Under the pieces are notes generated by a model that saw only the letters and a list, made by a program, of their open reading frames with translations, had not been told where the DNA came from and made no database searches. This document shows, piece after piece, positions 45,831-56,088 of a stretch of 64,000 nt of DNA. Numbering within the stretch: position 1 is the stretch's first letter; each line of letters starts with the position of its first letter. A program made the position numbers and the translations under genes. Source of the stretch: Epichloe hybrida (lineage: Eukaryota > Ascomycota > Sordariomycetes > Hypocreales > Clavicipitaceae); the NCBI GenBank assembly GCA_019022495.1, contig JAFEKR010000011.1, positions 434,001 through 498,000 on the forward strand, in the 5' to 3' direction.

Positions 45831-47976
45831 ATGCCTACCACTATCCCCGTCGACATGAGCAATTCTCCTCCAGCATATTTGTTCGTTGTAAGGCAAGTTG
45901 ACATGGGTTCCTCGCCCGGGCCTCCCCAAAAAAATAAAAATAACCTCGTGCATAGGTTGTTAACACCTGTTAACATGCAGACACGGAAGCCGACTTGATG
46001 CAGCCGACAAATCGTGGCATTTGACCTCCCCGACACCTTACGATCCTCCCCTCACACACGGTGGTTTTCTGCAGGCGCGACAGGTCGGCAACCAGATCGC
46101 CAGCATCCTCGAGCAGGCCAAAGCCGACTACGAGAGCTCGAGAAATGTCAACGCCTCCCGGAAGCGCAAACGATACAAGATTGTCATTCACAGCTCGCCT
46201 TTTCTTCGATGCGTGCAAACGTCAATTGGCATCAGCTCTGGGCTGGCTCAGACATTTCCCGACTCCATGTACAACCCGGAAGACATGATTGTGCCTCGAG
46301 CAACTCCGCAGATCGAGCCGCAGTTTCAATTCAAGTCGACGCTTCTACGACTTGATTCGTTTCTCGGAGAATGGCTGTCACCGGAATACTTCGAGATGAT
46401 CACTCCTCCGCCTGGTCCGGCTCTGATGCTCGGCGGCGCGAAAGCAGAGCTCCTAAAACGGGAAGATTACAGCATCTACGCCGACGTACCGGAACCAGAG
46501 CCACCACGGCCATCATCAGGTTCGCTCTGGCAATCGCCCAAGGCGAGTCCCGCCAACGTTGAACGGTCACCTTCAACGGATGGTGAAGGGTCGATTAATG
46601 TCTCAAGTCTGGTCCCTGCCTTGCCTGAACGACGTGAAGTGAAGAAGGGATACATTGCTCCGAGACCCATATATGCTGTCTCGAGCTCCGGGAGCATACC
46701 AGACGGCTTCGTTGCCCATGCACGAGATCTTTCCGTTGCTGTGGACTACCAGTGGGACTCGACGCGCGCACCGCTCGACTTTGGCGATGGCGGCAAATTT
46801 GGAGAAGAATGGGCCTCCATGCATAAGAGGTTCCGGGGCGGCGTCAGGAGGCTGGTCAACTGGTATGCGTTAACAGACTCTTCCGCCGACATGACGGCGA
46901 AAATAACCAATGGCTATCATGATACCAATCAGAAGCTCGAGAATGAAGACGTTGAAACGGTCGTTGTCATGGTCTCGCACGGTGCTGGTTGTAATGCTTT
47001 GATTGGCGCCATTACCCACCAACCCGTGTTGATGGATATTGGAATTGCATCAATCACCATGGCTTCGAGAAAGGCAAATCTGGATTACAACGAGCTGCTT
47101 TCCTCGACGCCCGCTCCATCAGACGCTTCGAACAAGGCCATGGTGCCGGTGGATAGGATGTACGATATCCGCCTCTCAGCAAGCACGGAGCATTTGCGGC
47201 GATCAAGCACCATGACCACGCCAAGCTCTGCCAGGTCTACGTCGACGGCCAATGTTTGGAATGCAAGCAGCACTGGTCCGAGGGGGCGTACCTCGACCAT
47301 GGGTGGGCCAGTCATGAGCCCATTCACATACTCGGATCCCTTGTCCTCCACCGGAAGCCGCAGCACCTCGGCCAGCGCAGCTCTCCCACCCATCGTGCGC
47401 CGGGACTCGGCGCCGCACCGGGCGCATCCGCCGCGAGGTTCTGCTCTGGCTTCGGTCGGGCTCGGTGACGGAGCTGCTTCTTCGGACTCGGGCAACCGAT
47501 CCCCGCCTCCGACAACGTCAACATCGGCATTATGGTCCGCGGGGCCATCATCCCTGCGGCTGATGGACGACGGCAGCGACGACGTCGACGACTTTGGCTC
47601 CATGCTGCCCGACTTTGACCACAAGAGATTCAACATTGGAACACCGGCCCGGGAGAAGGAATCGTCGTCCACTACTGCCGCAGAACCGGTTGTCCCGGTC
47701 GTCGCTTCCGCCACAGATGATGCACCGCGATTTCCCAACCACTCACGGCCAGCACCGTTTGACGATCAAGATTCGTCCACGCCGCCTGTGTTTGCTGCTC
47801 CAATCAAGCTGCACACCAACTTGGGATCAGACAAGCCCATTGAGGAGTTGCAAGTCACGCAGCTCGGCGCCGGACTTGGTGGCCTCTGGGGGATACCGCC
47901 TCCTGTGGAAGAAGTAGAGCGCTTTCGCGACATGAGCCACACGAAGCGACGATGGACAGTAACTGATCGTGCTTAG
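45831..47976 (+). CDS. Histidine phosphatase (phosphoglycerate-mutase-like) superfamily protein
   Basis: Two exons, 45831-45892 and 45981-47976, 685 residues. The intron is of the rare GC-AG type (AG|GCAAGT ... ATGCAG|A); it splits the codon of the catalytic-motif Arg and restores AYLFVVRHGSRLDAADKSW. The RHG block (residues 21-23) supplies the expected phospho-accepting His, and VVMVSHGAGCNALIGA (near residue 325) the second conserved His of this fold. Between them are SSPFLRCVQTS, typical of the family, and a long insert. The C-terminal 300 residues are Ser/Pro-rich and disordered, with DDGSDDVDDFGSMLPDFD. A related group in fungi and animals includes UBASH3/Sts-like phosphatases; the substrate is unknown. 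An alternative start is Met9. Confidence 0.85.
45893..45980 (+). other. GC-AG intron
   Basis: 88-nt intron with donor AG|GCAAGT, the usual context of GC donors, and acceptor ATGCAG preceded by two GTTAAC-like branch sites. The nearby GTAAGG (three to four bases earlier) would break the RHG frame. Confidence 0.8.
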
Positions 47977-48447
47977 AAGAAGCTGGCGATGCGTTGCAAT
48001 ATTGTTGTATTGTTGCTCTCCTGCTGTTTCCCTTTTCTTTCTGTCACTGCTACCAAGGTGGATCAGGTTAATCGTTATACTTGATACCCCCGAAAGTGAG
48101 CGAGCCTCGCTCTCCTTGTTTTTTTGTTTTTTTTTAGTCTTGTATTTCTTTGCATAGCGCAGGCGAATTGGCAAAAGGATGTGACTGCGGACTGAGAAGA
48201 TTTCAACATGTGGAAAACAATCATAGGGCAATGGAGTCGGATTGTTTTCTGCCTCTGGCTGGGAATTGGACTTTTTCTCTCTCAATTTCAATTTTCAATT
48301 TCAATTTTTAAATAACCCCGCTCCACCACCACTTGAGGCGTTTGTGCCTCGCTGCAATCATTAATTTGAAAAAAAAATAAAAAAATAACCACAACACCTT
48401 TTTTTCCTCTGATTCTCGTCGTCCTCGTATGTTAGTCTCGACCCGTT
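47977..48447. other. Convergent 3' intergenic region
   Basis: T-rich and A-rich runs around 48115-48135 and 48290-48390; no gene. Confidence 0.5.
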
Positions 48448-49233
48448 TCAAACCCTCCCGTTGAATTTATATGTAAACACATCTGTATCCTGAACCTCGT
48501 CCTCGACCACGCGGATAACATCCGCCGTCGTTGTGATATCCGTTCCACCGGGCGTTTTCGTCTTCATCCTTCCACACGCGCAACAAGATTCCTCTCCCAT
48601 GCTCATGCCGGCGCGCACTCTCCCCCCCGTCCCTCTCTCCAGAGTCCTCACCGCGACGAGCCCACGTCCCCCATCCGTCTGCGTGGCCCTGTCCACCATC
48701 CGAGCCTCGTCTCCAGCCTCGTGCCCCCGTACCATCGATGACACGACCCCCCGGCTCGTCGCGTCGGCCGCCGTCCCGCCCTTGCTCCTCCTCGCGCCCT
48801 CGAGCCTCCTCCTCCTCCTCCTCTCCCTCCCCCGCGCCAGCTGGGCCTCGAAGTCGAGACCCCCGCACGGCTCGCAGGGCAGCAGGGCGAGCACCCCTTC
48901 CCAGTGCCTCTGCACCGCGGCGTAGTAGAGCTGGTCCTCGACGCGGTGGCGGCCCCATATGCACTGGAGGACGGCGACGTTTGCCACGGCCGGCAGGGAG
49001 GCTGGGTCGACGTAGCCCTTGTTCCAGCGGATGGAGGAGACGCGGATGGCCTTTGCGAGGCGGTGCGACGAAGGGTGGACGGTGGACGGGCGGAAGGCGA
49101 GGCTTCGCCAGGGGAAGGTGGTGAGGAAGTAGGCTTTTAGGGGGCCCGGGAGGACGGGGAGGAAGTGTGTTTGGAAGCGCTGGATGATGAGGTGCTCGTT
49201 TGAGGAGGCGGGGAAGATGGATTGTGCGGACAT
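48448..49233 (-). CDS. Hypothetical protein, 261 residues
   Basis: Single exon beginning MSAQSIFPASSNEHLIIQRF. The first 150 residues look folded (FLPVLPGPLKAYFLTTFPWR, then RWNKGYVDPASLPAVANVAV, then CIWGRHRVEDQLYYAAVQRHW), after which the chain becomes Arg-rich (RGRERRRRRRLEGARR) and ends with VIRVVEDEVQDTDVFTYKFNG. I do not recognise the family. The frame is open for another 104 codons upstream to 49545, including a Gln run and Lys run directly before the chosen Met; a T12-13 tract (plus strand 49233-49249) makes that extension unlikely to be coding. Third-position GC is high in this gene compared with neighbours. Confidence 0.65.
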   Translation of the reverse strand: MSAQSIFPASSNEHLIIQRFQTHFLPVLPGPLKAYFLTTFPWRSLAFRPSTVHPSSHRLAKAIRVSSIRWNKGYVDPASLPAVANVAVLQCIWGRHRVEDQLYYAAVQRHWEGVLALLPCEPCGGLDFEAQLARGRERRRRRRLEGARRSKGGTAADATSRGVVSSMVRGHEAGDEARMVDRATQTDGGRGLVAVRTLERGTGGRVRAGMSMGEESCCACGRMKTKTPGGTDITTTADVIRVVEDEVQDTDVFTYKFNGRV

Positions 49234-49981
49234 TTTTTTTTTTTTTTTCCTGAGAAGTTTTAGGAGAAGCGTTGCTTCTTGGTGCTCGTTTGGGTTTCTT
49301 GGCGGTTGCTTTGCGGTATGGTTTGTTTTTCGCTTTGTTTGTCGAGGTTGGGCCGCAAGGGACATATGGCTGATGGGGATCTTGATGAAAGAGTGCATGC
49401 TAGGCCGGGGGATGAGGATATGGGGGGTTGAGAAGCTGGCAGTTGGTGCAACTGTCATGATGCCGCCTGGTTGCAGCTGGCGCAGGTGTGAGGACGTCTG
49501 TTGTTGTTGTTGTTGTTGGTGTTGTTGTCGTGATCGTTGCTGCAACCGGTGCTTTAAACGACGACACGGATGCTTCGTTCTTTTTAGAAGGCGAGAGAAA
49601 AGAGAGAATCATGAGCAGCGTTGATTTATTCATCGCTCCTATTAAAAAAAAAAGCCCCTATCCGTGTGACGGGAATCTTCACCTCTTCTACGTCACTCTA
49701 CGCTGTTCTATTCCGTCCGGTTCCGTCCCGTCTAGCCCTTGAATCACGAAAAAAAAAAAAAAAGAGGAAAAGAGAGCTTTTTATGCAACAAGCTTTTGGC
49801 ATGGCATGATATACGTTCGTGCCTCGTGCCTTCGTACTCGAAATACCCACGAAGAAGGAGAACAAGCGTGGAAGCGACGCTGTTCTACAGTCTGGCCCGA
49901 GTAATTTTCTCTTCAATTACTAGCCGTGTTGATTTTTGAATTGTTTGCTTTTCGAGAACGAATCCCCCCCCCCCACCCTGT
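49234..49981. other. Intergenic region between hypothetical gene and carrier gene
   Basis: Contains a (TTG/TTGTTG)n run at about 49498-49530 and several A/T homopolymers (49645, 49749). Both flanking genes lie on the minus strand, so this holds the hypothetical gene's promoter and the carrier's 3' UTR. Confidence 0.45.
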
Positions 49982-51119
49982 TCAACCAAACATCTTGTTC
50001 ATGGCCTGGTGGGCCAGCTCGACGCCGAGAAAGGTAGCTGCGTTGGCGGGAACGGCACGAGCCAGAGCAGGTCCGAAGCCAGGGAAAAAGGCTCTGTATC
50101 CGCCCTTCCCGTAGAGGTCACGAATGACGCCGCCAAGCGTGACGTTGCCCTCAGCGGTTTGCAGGCGAGACTTGACGGTATCAACGGGGAAGACGGGAAT
50201 CCACATGGCCACACCGGCAGCGGCACCGGCGCAGGTAACGGCCGACAAGCTCAGCTCGCCGGTGGGCTTGCCGGTGACGGCATCCTTGGGGCTCAGGATG
50301 CGCTTGATGTACTCGTAGGCGGCGAAGTAGGCGGCAGATCCGGGACCATCACGAGCAAGTGTGGCAACGCTGCCGCGGAAGACGCTGCGCAAGCCTCCCT
50401 GGGCGTACAGCTGGCGGACGACGTCGACACCACCGTTGTACTTGGGCTTCTCGCCTGGCGCAAGCTGCTTCTGGCCCTGGACCTGCAGAATGACCTTGAC
50501 GCGCTCAAAGGGCGCGGTGATGGCCGTCATGGGAACCGCCGAGAGGAAACCAGCCGTGGAGATTTGGGCGATGGAGAGGCCGTTCGGGCCGACGGTGGAC
50601 GAGGCAGAGACGATTTGCTTGCCGAGGTCGTAGCCCCAGAAGGAGACGGCAACTGGAGGCAAGTCACAGAGTGGGAAAAATCAGCCGTTTGAATCCTGGT
50701 TTGAACTGCAGAATCCAAGACCTTTGACTGTTCATCATGACAAGAGCAAAGAAAAACTTACACATGGGAGTCACACCAACCAGCGGCGCGCTGACTCCGG
50801 CGTACAATCCTCGTTTCAGTCCATCTCTAGCGATGCTCTTCTTCACGACATCAATGGCAGACGAGTAGACGCCCCGCTCGGCCGTCTGCAGGCGCACCTT
50901 GACCAGGTCGAAGGGGTGGCCGACGACGACGGCGCAAATGCCGCCAAACCCACCTGCTCCAAGGGCGCGCAGCTGTGACAGCAGACCCGACTTGGCAGCT
51001 TCTTTGGTCTCTCGCAGCTCGTTCTTGGTCTCTGGGATGCGGGGGATCTTGTCGGCCACGGGAGCGGGCAGTTTGTCGATTTGCTTGTTGACAGCCTCGG
51101 ACGAGGAAGAGGCGGGCAT
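49982..51119 (-). CDS. acuH: Mitochondrial carnitine/acylcarnitine carrier
   Basis: Two exons, 51119-50762 and 50652-49982, 342 residues. The start is the ATG at 51119 (MPASSSSEAVN); the apparent upstream extension uses a non-ATG codon. Three mitochondrial-carrier repeats each carry the Px(D/E)xx(K/R) signature: PFDLVKVRLQ, PFERVKVILQ and PVDTVKSRLQ. The text GVTPMFAVSFWGYDLGKQIV, restored across the 109-nt intron, is typical of carnitine/acylcarnitine carriers (yeast CRC1, Aspergillus AcuH). Role from family: exchanges acyl- or acetyl-carnitine for carnitine across the inner membrane, bringing peroxisomal acetyl units to mitochondria. About 6.6 kb from FOX2, with CCTCGG sites upstream. Confidence 0.93.
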
Positions 51120-52340
51120 GGTTGGGCGGACGAACGACAACAGGACTGATTACCCGCGCCTGAGTAGGAACAGAAGGGACGTGACGAGGGGGGAGAGGAT
51201 GAAGACTTGGTGAGTAGATGGGTCTGCGACGGGGAGGAAAAAAGGACGAGGTCGGGTTGTGCGCAGACAAAATGAGGTCGTGGGTAAGGTGACTTGTCAG
51301 GGATTCGAGGTGGGAATACCCGACATGACAATAATGCGATAAAGCCAGCTTAACATGCGCAGGTGCCAGAACGGTTCGCCGGTTCAATCTTTGGTTCTAG
51401 GAGCGACAGCACTGCACCATGCAGAATGCATGCGTGCTTCCATTGCCAAGTGGAATCATGGAATTGTACTCTACAGACTACAGTATCCCGTCAACTCGTC
51501 TCGTGGAACGCATCATCGCCATTCTTGCCTCGGCTATCTGCAAAGGGGGGGGGGGGGTGGATGGATGGACTCTGGATGGACTCTGGACGTCCGTCTCGGG
51601 TACGTACCGGGCGGGGCTACGCTACGGCCGTTGAGCGAATCACTGGCCAGATACTTTCCCCACTCGTCGGGCGTCCATCAACATGGTATCTCGGATCCCG
51701 GCGCACACTGCGGCGAGGCTGCACCCCTTTCTTGACTGGAATTGCATGCATGAACCCATCTTCATCTACTCCGTACCGAGTCGCAGTACATCAACAACTC
51801 CCCCTCTCTCCAGAAACCGAGGCCAACCCACCATCCATTTCTCACCCACAATTTACGGCCTAGACCCTCGGAGGCTTGGATTATTCACGTGTCATGCATC
51901 ACCAGCCTCCAGGGTCACTTCTGAGTAGACACGTGCGTCGTGCAAGTAAACATGTTGAAGAAATATACATGCCTCGTCGGATTTTTGACGCAACACTTGA
52001 TTTTTCAGCACAGGAAACGGTCATCTATAGTTACATCAGAATTCCTGCCCTGTCAAAACTGTCAAAGCTGCAGGCATGCTCACTTGTCCCCAAAACCATC
52101 GCTCATGTCCAATATGCAGACATGTGCTGGTGGCAGGCCAATGGTATATATTTGTGCGCAAAAGAAGAACTGAAATTGAAGAACAGTGAACTTGCGTGCG
52201 TAATCGTGTCGTCAGGCACCCCCAACCACGGCAACCAGCCGTATCCCGCCCATGTTGCTTGGAGATACGCTGGAGATTATGTCATCGAGTGCGCCCGAAG
52301 ACGGTGTCAAATCCAATAGGGGTCGCTGCGGATGCCTCTT
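51120..52340. promoter_or_regulatory. Upstream region of the carnitine carrier
   Basis: 1.2 kb between the carrier start and the zinc-transporter stop. CCTCGG occurs at 51528-51533 and 51866-51871. A G tract and TGGATGGACTC repeats lie at about 51545-51590. Open frames of up to 166 codons overlap these low-complexity segments and are not taken as genes. Confidence 0.4.
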
Positions 52341-54113
52341 CTAAAGCATCTTTGGGGTAGATGGTGTCGCCCCTGTGCTACGCCCTCGGGTACACCAGCA
52401 TCCGTAGTCGCCTTCCCGCTCTACCTGGATCACCGCCTCGACGCCTTGGCTGAGCAGATAATCCCGAACTCGATCGCGTGTCTCGTCCATGGCTGCTCCT
52501 CTCGCAACGACAATGTGCACGACGCCTACCAGCTTCTCGCCGTCCTCGCTTCCTGTGCGATCGTCTAGCCAGAACTTGGGTGCCCAGTAGTTCACAACGC
52601 CCCGTTGTTGCGAAATTCCACCAAGGGTGTTCCGTAGACTATATTCTGTCACTTCGGGGACGCTTAGAAGAAGACGCTTTGCTGAGGAGATGACGAGTGG
52701 CTTGGAAGACAAGAAGATGAGGATGGCAATGAAGCACGACGCCAACGGATCCCACCCAGACCAACCCCAAATGCTAGTCAACGCCGTTGAAACAATGACC
52801 GACACACTCCCCAAAGTATCCGCCAAAATGTGCAGGTAAATACCGTGCATGTTTTCGTTATCATGCGCGTGGCCGTGGCCGTGGCCCCCGCCGCCATGTG
52901 AGTGGTCGTGTTCATGGCCATGACTGTGGTCGTGGCTATGCGAATGATCGTGTCCGTGGCCATGACCGTGGCTGTGACCATGGTGATGATGGTGACCAAA
53001 TGCCATCATACCAACCAAGTTGACAGCAAGCCCTAGACTGCTGACAACGAAGAGCTCGCCAAGTCGCTTGGTCTTGGTACCCTCCCACAACCGCTCAAAT
53101 GCCTCAAAGGCGATCTCAGTGCTCAGGAGCCTATCGTTCACCGTCAGATGTTTTTGGCAAGACAAATACCCCCGCAAAATGGGAACCTACATCAACAGAA
53201 TGCCATTGGCAAACCCCGACAAGGTTTCTATTTTTCCAAACCCATATGGAAATCTCTGGCTTGGGGGCCATTTGCTCAAGACCGCGGCCAAAAGTCCCAC
53301 CAAGAGAGCAACACAATCGAAGAACATGTGTACGCGGTCGCTGAGAAGGCCCAATGAGTCGGTGACATAACCATAGAATGCTTGCACGACCATGAAACAA
53401 AAATTCAAACTGAGCGAAGCCATTAGTTCAACCGTGCAGAGAAGGCAGCAAGACCAAGCTTACGTCAAGAAGTAGAAAATCCTCCTGGAATCCTTCTCAG
53501 CGAGTATCGCGTGCAAGATAGGGTATCCTGTCGTGTACTTGAGCAGCGTCCTTGTGAACAAAGACCTCGGGGCCTTGCTCTCGTTCGCCTTGTGGGAATG
53601 GGAATGGCCATGATCATGGTCGTAACTGTGATTGTGATCGTGGCCGTGGTTGTGGCCGTGGTTGTGGTCATGACTATGGCCGTGGTTGTGGCTGTGGCTA
53701 TGGCTGTGGCTGTGACCATGTTCTTCGCCATGACTATGATTGTGGCGATGATTGTTCTTAATCGGTGGTGAATAAGGAGTTGAAGTCGCGTCGGGGCCAG
53801 GAGTAATGATGTTCTTCCCGCCGGCAGTCATCTCTTGTGTCCATCCGTCGAGAGAATCTAGGGACGGTGGCGGAAATTTTTCTCTGTGCAAAGAAGCACC
53901 TGTATTGGAGGGGCGAGACCCTTGTCGAGCATGGTGATCGTGTCGAGAATGCGAATGCGGCCGATCATGATCGTGTCCATCTTCTTCGATGGACGCGGGG
54001 AGCGATCCAGTAGACATGGACGTGCGCCAGGTATTCAGCGATGACTGGGAATTGATATGCTGATGATGGGCGTGAGGAAGCGCAGAAGACGGTAGGGCGT
54101 ATGGCGATTCCAT
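52341..54113 (-). CDS. Cation-diffusion-facilitator zinc transporter, MSC2/ZnT5-7 type
   Basis: Three exons: 54113-53464, 53409-53191, 53130-52341; 552 residues. Introns join RRIFYFLTLNFCFMVVQAF and NGILLMLLSTEIAFEAF. The cytosolic N-terminus (to about 190) is His-rich, with many (HGHSH)-like repeats at 53590-53760; a second His-rich loop lies between membrane helices IV and V (52855-53000). Metal-site motifs HxxxD are present in helix II (SDRVHMFFD) and helix V (HILADTLGS). RFPYGFGKIETL is a CDF hallmark. MSC2-like proteins supply zinc to the ER/Golgi lumen, often as heteromers. The Arg in SDRVH sits where small residues are usual. Third-base T/C bias in the His repeats makes opposite-strand Val/Met frames. 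Confidence 0.9.
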
Positions 54114-55216
54114 CGGGCAATCTTGTTCGTGACGCTGAGGCTGAATGCGGATGCGTGTCGTTATGGGTGGCAGGGCTGATCAGACGCCCGGTGCGGTGCG
54201 GGCGTTGATATGGTGCTGTGCTCCCGACAGCTCACTATCACCCTCACCAGCTTCAAATATGTGGTCAAGGCTGCCGCCTGTGGGCGAGATGGTCGAAGCG
54301 TCCGAATTGGCGACAAGTCAGGAAACCTTTTTTTTTTGGGGGTGGGTTTATGAGGATAGTGAATGCCGCCGCGTCGTGAGGCGGTGATTAAAAAAGGAGA
54401 CAGAAGAAGCCACAGAGAGAGTTGAGTTGACTGACTGTCTGGACTCTGGAGGTGCCTCTCTGCCGACGCCCCTAGCATGTGGGGCGTGCAGCCAATCGAG
54501 GAAGGGGTCTGGTGGCTGCAAGCCTACAGGAGTCAGTGGGACTACGGATTACATACACGTGTACATAGGAAGGTGCCAGCCACCCAAGATGGACATAAAC
54601 CACATGTATAAGCTGGCGTCGCGTCTAGCGAGGCGGTAGCGGCGCAATAGCATACAGTATCTTGGTACGAATTCGCACTTGCAGTCACTTAGTCAGTCAA
54701 TCAATCGGTCCGTCTGTCAATTTTTTTAACCCTTCTTACTTAGACTGGGCTAAAATATGTTAAACCACCTGTACACAAGAGCTCTTCAGCTAGTCGTGAT
54801 TCGTGTGATTCGTGAATCGTCGCCCACGCCAGTACTTGTATTTCTCCGTGTCCCCATGCGGCTATTGGCGGGATGGAGCCACCAAGCTACTTCTGAAACT
54901 TCTAAAAACTTAGCCTCTTTACTTTGCCATTGGTGTTGGGGAAGGTGCGAGGCACCTGACCTAATCCACTAAAGCCTCTCTCAATCCCCGGTCTGCAGAG
55001 TCAATCAAAAGTTTTACTTCCGTTCTTTCGGCCTTTTCATTAGGAGGTCTCGCAACCCAAAAAGGTGGGTCGGCTTGTCCAAGTTTTAGTGAAAATGCCC
55101 AAGCCGAGACTAAAAATACCAATTAATGCGAGCCAATTCTTCGTTCGTCGTTGAAAAGGAATTGTGGGAGCGATACAGCGACATGAGCCCCATTCGCCAC
55201 GGGGGCAAAAGTTCAG
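54114..55216. other. Intergenic region zinc transporter / tRNA
   Basis: About 1.1 kb with the zinc-transporter promoter at its left. Only short frames; TCAGTCAATCAATCGGTC at about 54690-54708 resembles the minisatellite words of 22-24 kb but is not repeated here. No gene seen. Confidence 0.45.
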
Positions 55217-55314
55217 GGCTTCGCCGGGGATCGAACCCGGGACCACTCACAATAACCCTACGGATTAAGGGGGTATTCCCCGAAGCGAGTATATTACCAC
55301 TATACCACGAAGCC
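55217..55314 (-). tRNA. tRNA-Pro (anticodon CGG) with intron
   Basis: 98 nt on the minus strand. Acceptor stem GGCTTCG pairs with CGAAGCC; the D arm has GTATAGTGGTAA; the anticodon stem CTCGC pairs with GTGAG; the T arm is CCGGG-TTCGATC-CCCGG. The anticodon loop begins TTCGGG and is followed by a 27-nt intron after the base 3' of the anticodon, the standard position. No CCA is encoded, as usual for eukaryotes. Confidence 0.92.
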
Positions 55315-56088
55315 ACCGATGTTGCGGAGGTGTGTGGTATGTCAAACTATATAGCTGGTTGGATGCCGCAATCATTTGTGGTTGTGCTAATGTTGGAGTC
55401 ATCCTCGGCAACATTTTTCCTATGTGTGGTATGAGATGTCTCTTCGTGTCGGAAACTATATTTATCTAGCTAGAATTAAAAGCTCGAGACAGTCATTATC
55501 AACATTCCATATCCCAAGGCACTCAAGGATCCATCTATTTCTCCCTCCTCTACGTCCCTCATCCGCACCCATCGTGTTTTCTTCGTTCAAAAGCGCTCTC
55601 TCTGTATCTTTTTTACCAATTCAACTCTTGCCGCAGGCCACTCCGTAGCCGAAGAGTTTAAATGTGAACATTGCGCTCCCAGCTATAGTTCGCGGCCGCA
55701 GCAAAACTCAGATTCATGACTTCTAATAATCGTGTTCATGCGATAACAGTAGTAATTGAGTTCGCTGAGTTGATTGAGTTTGACGGCACCTGACCTCGGC
55801 AGCCACATTAGCACCACCAAAACAGGAAATTTTACTTGCAATAATAGATATACATGCACGGAGTAAGTAGTCCGTATAAATCAGACCCTTTCCCGCTTGC
55901 AATGCAATACATGTAATAACATGAATCCCCACCACCCGATTTGTGCTGCTCATCATCATCACATGTAATACTCACAGCTTCGCTGGCCACAATCTTTGAT
56001 AGATTTTTCTTTTCCTTTTTAATTCGTATATTCAGTCTCGCAATCATCCTTCGTCGGTTGAGCTGTCACTCGTTCTTTCTCCGTCAGC
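55315..56088. promoter_or_regulatory. Region upstream of the M28 peptidase homologue
   Basis: 774 bp; tRNA upstream flank at the left and the peptidase promoter/5' UTR at the right. No conserved regulatory word recognised. Confidence 0.4.

Noticed and set aside
47085..47738. 217-codon minus-strand frame
   Set aside because: Antisense shadow of the histidine-phosphatase gene, caused by GC-rich third positions.
49234..49545. 104-residue extension with Gln run of the hypothetical protein
   Set aside because: Ends in a Lys run from a homopolymer directly before a good Met; probably 5' UTR.
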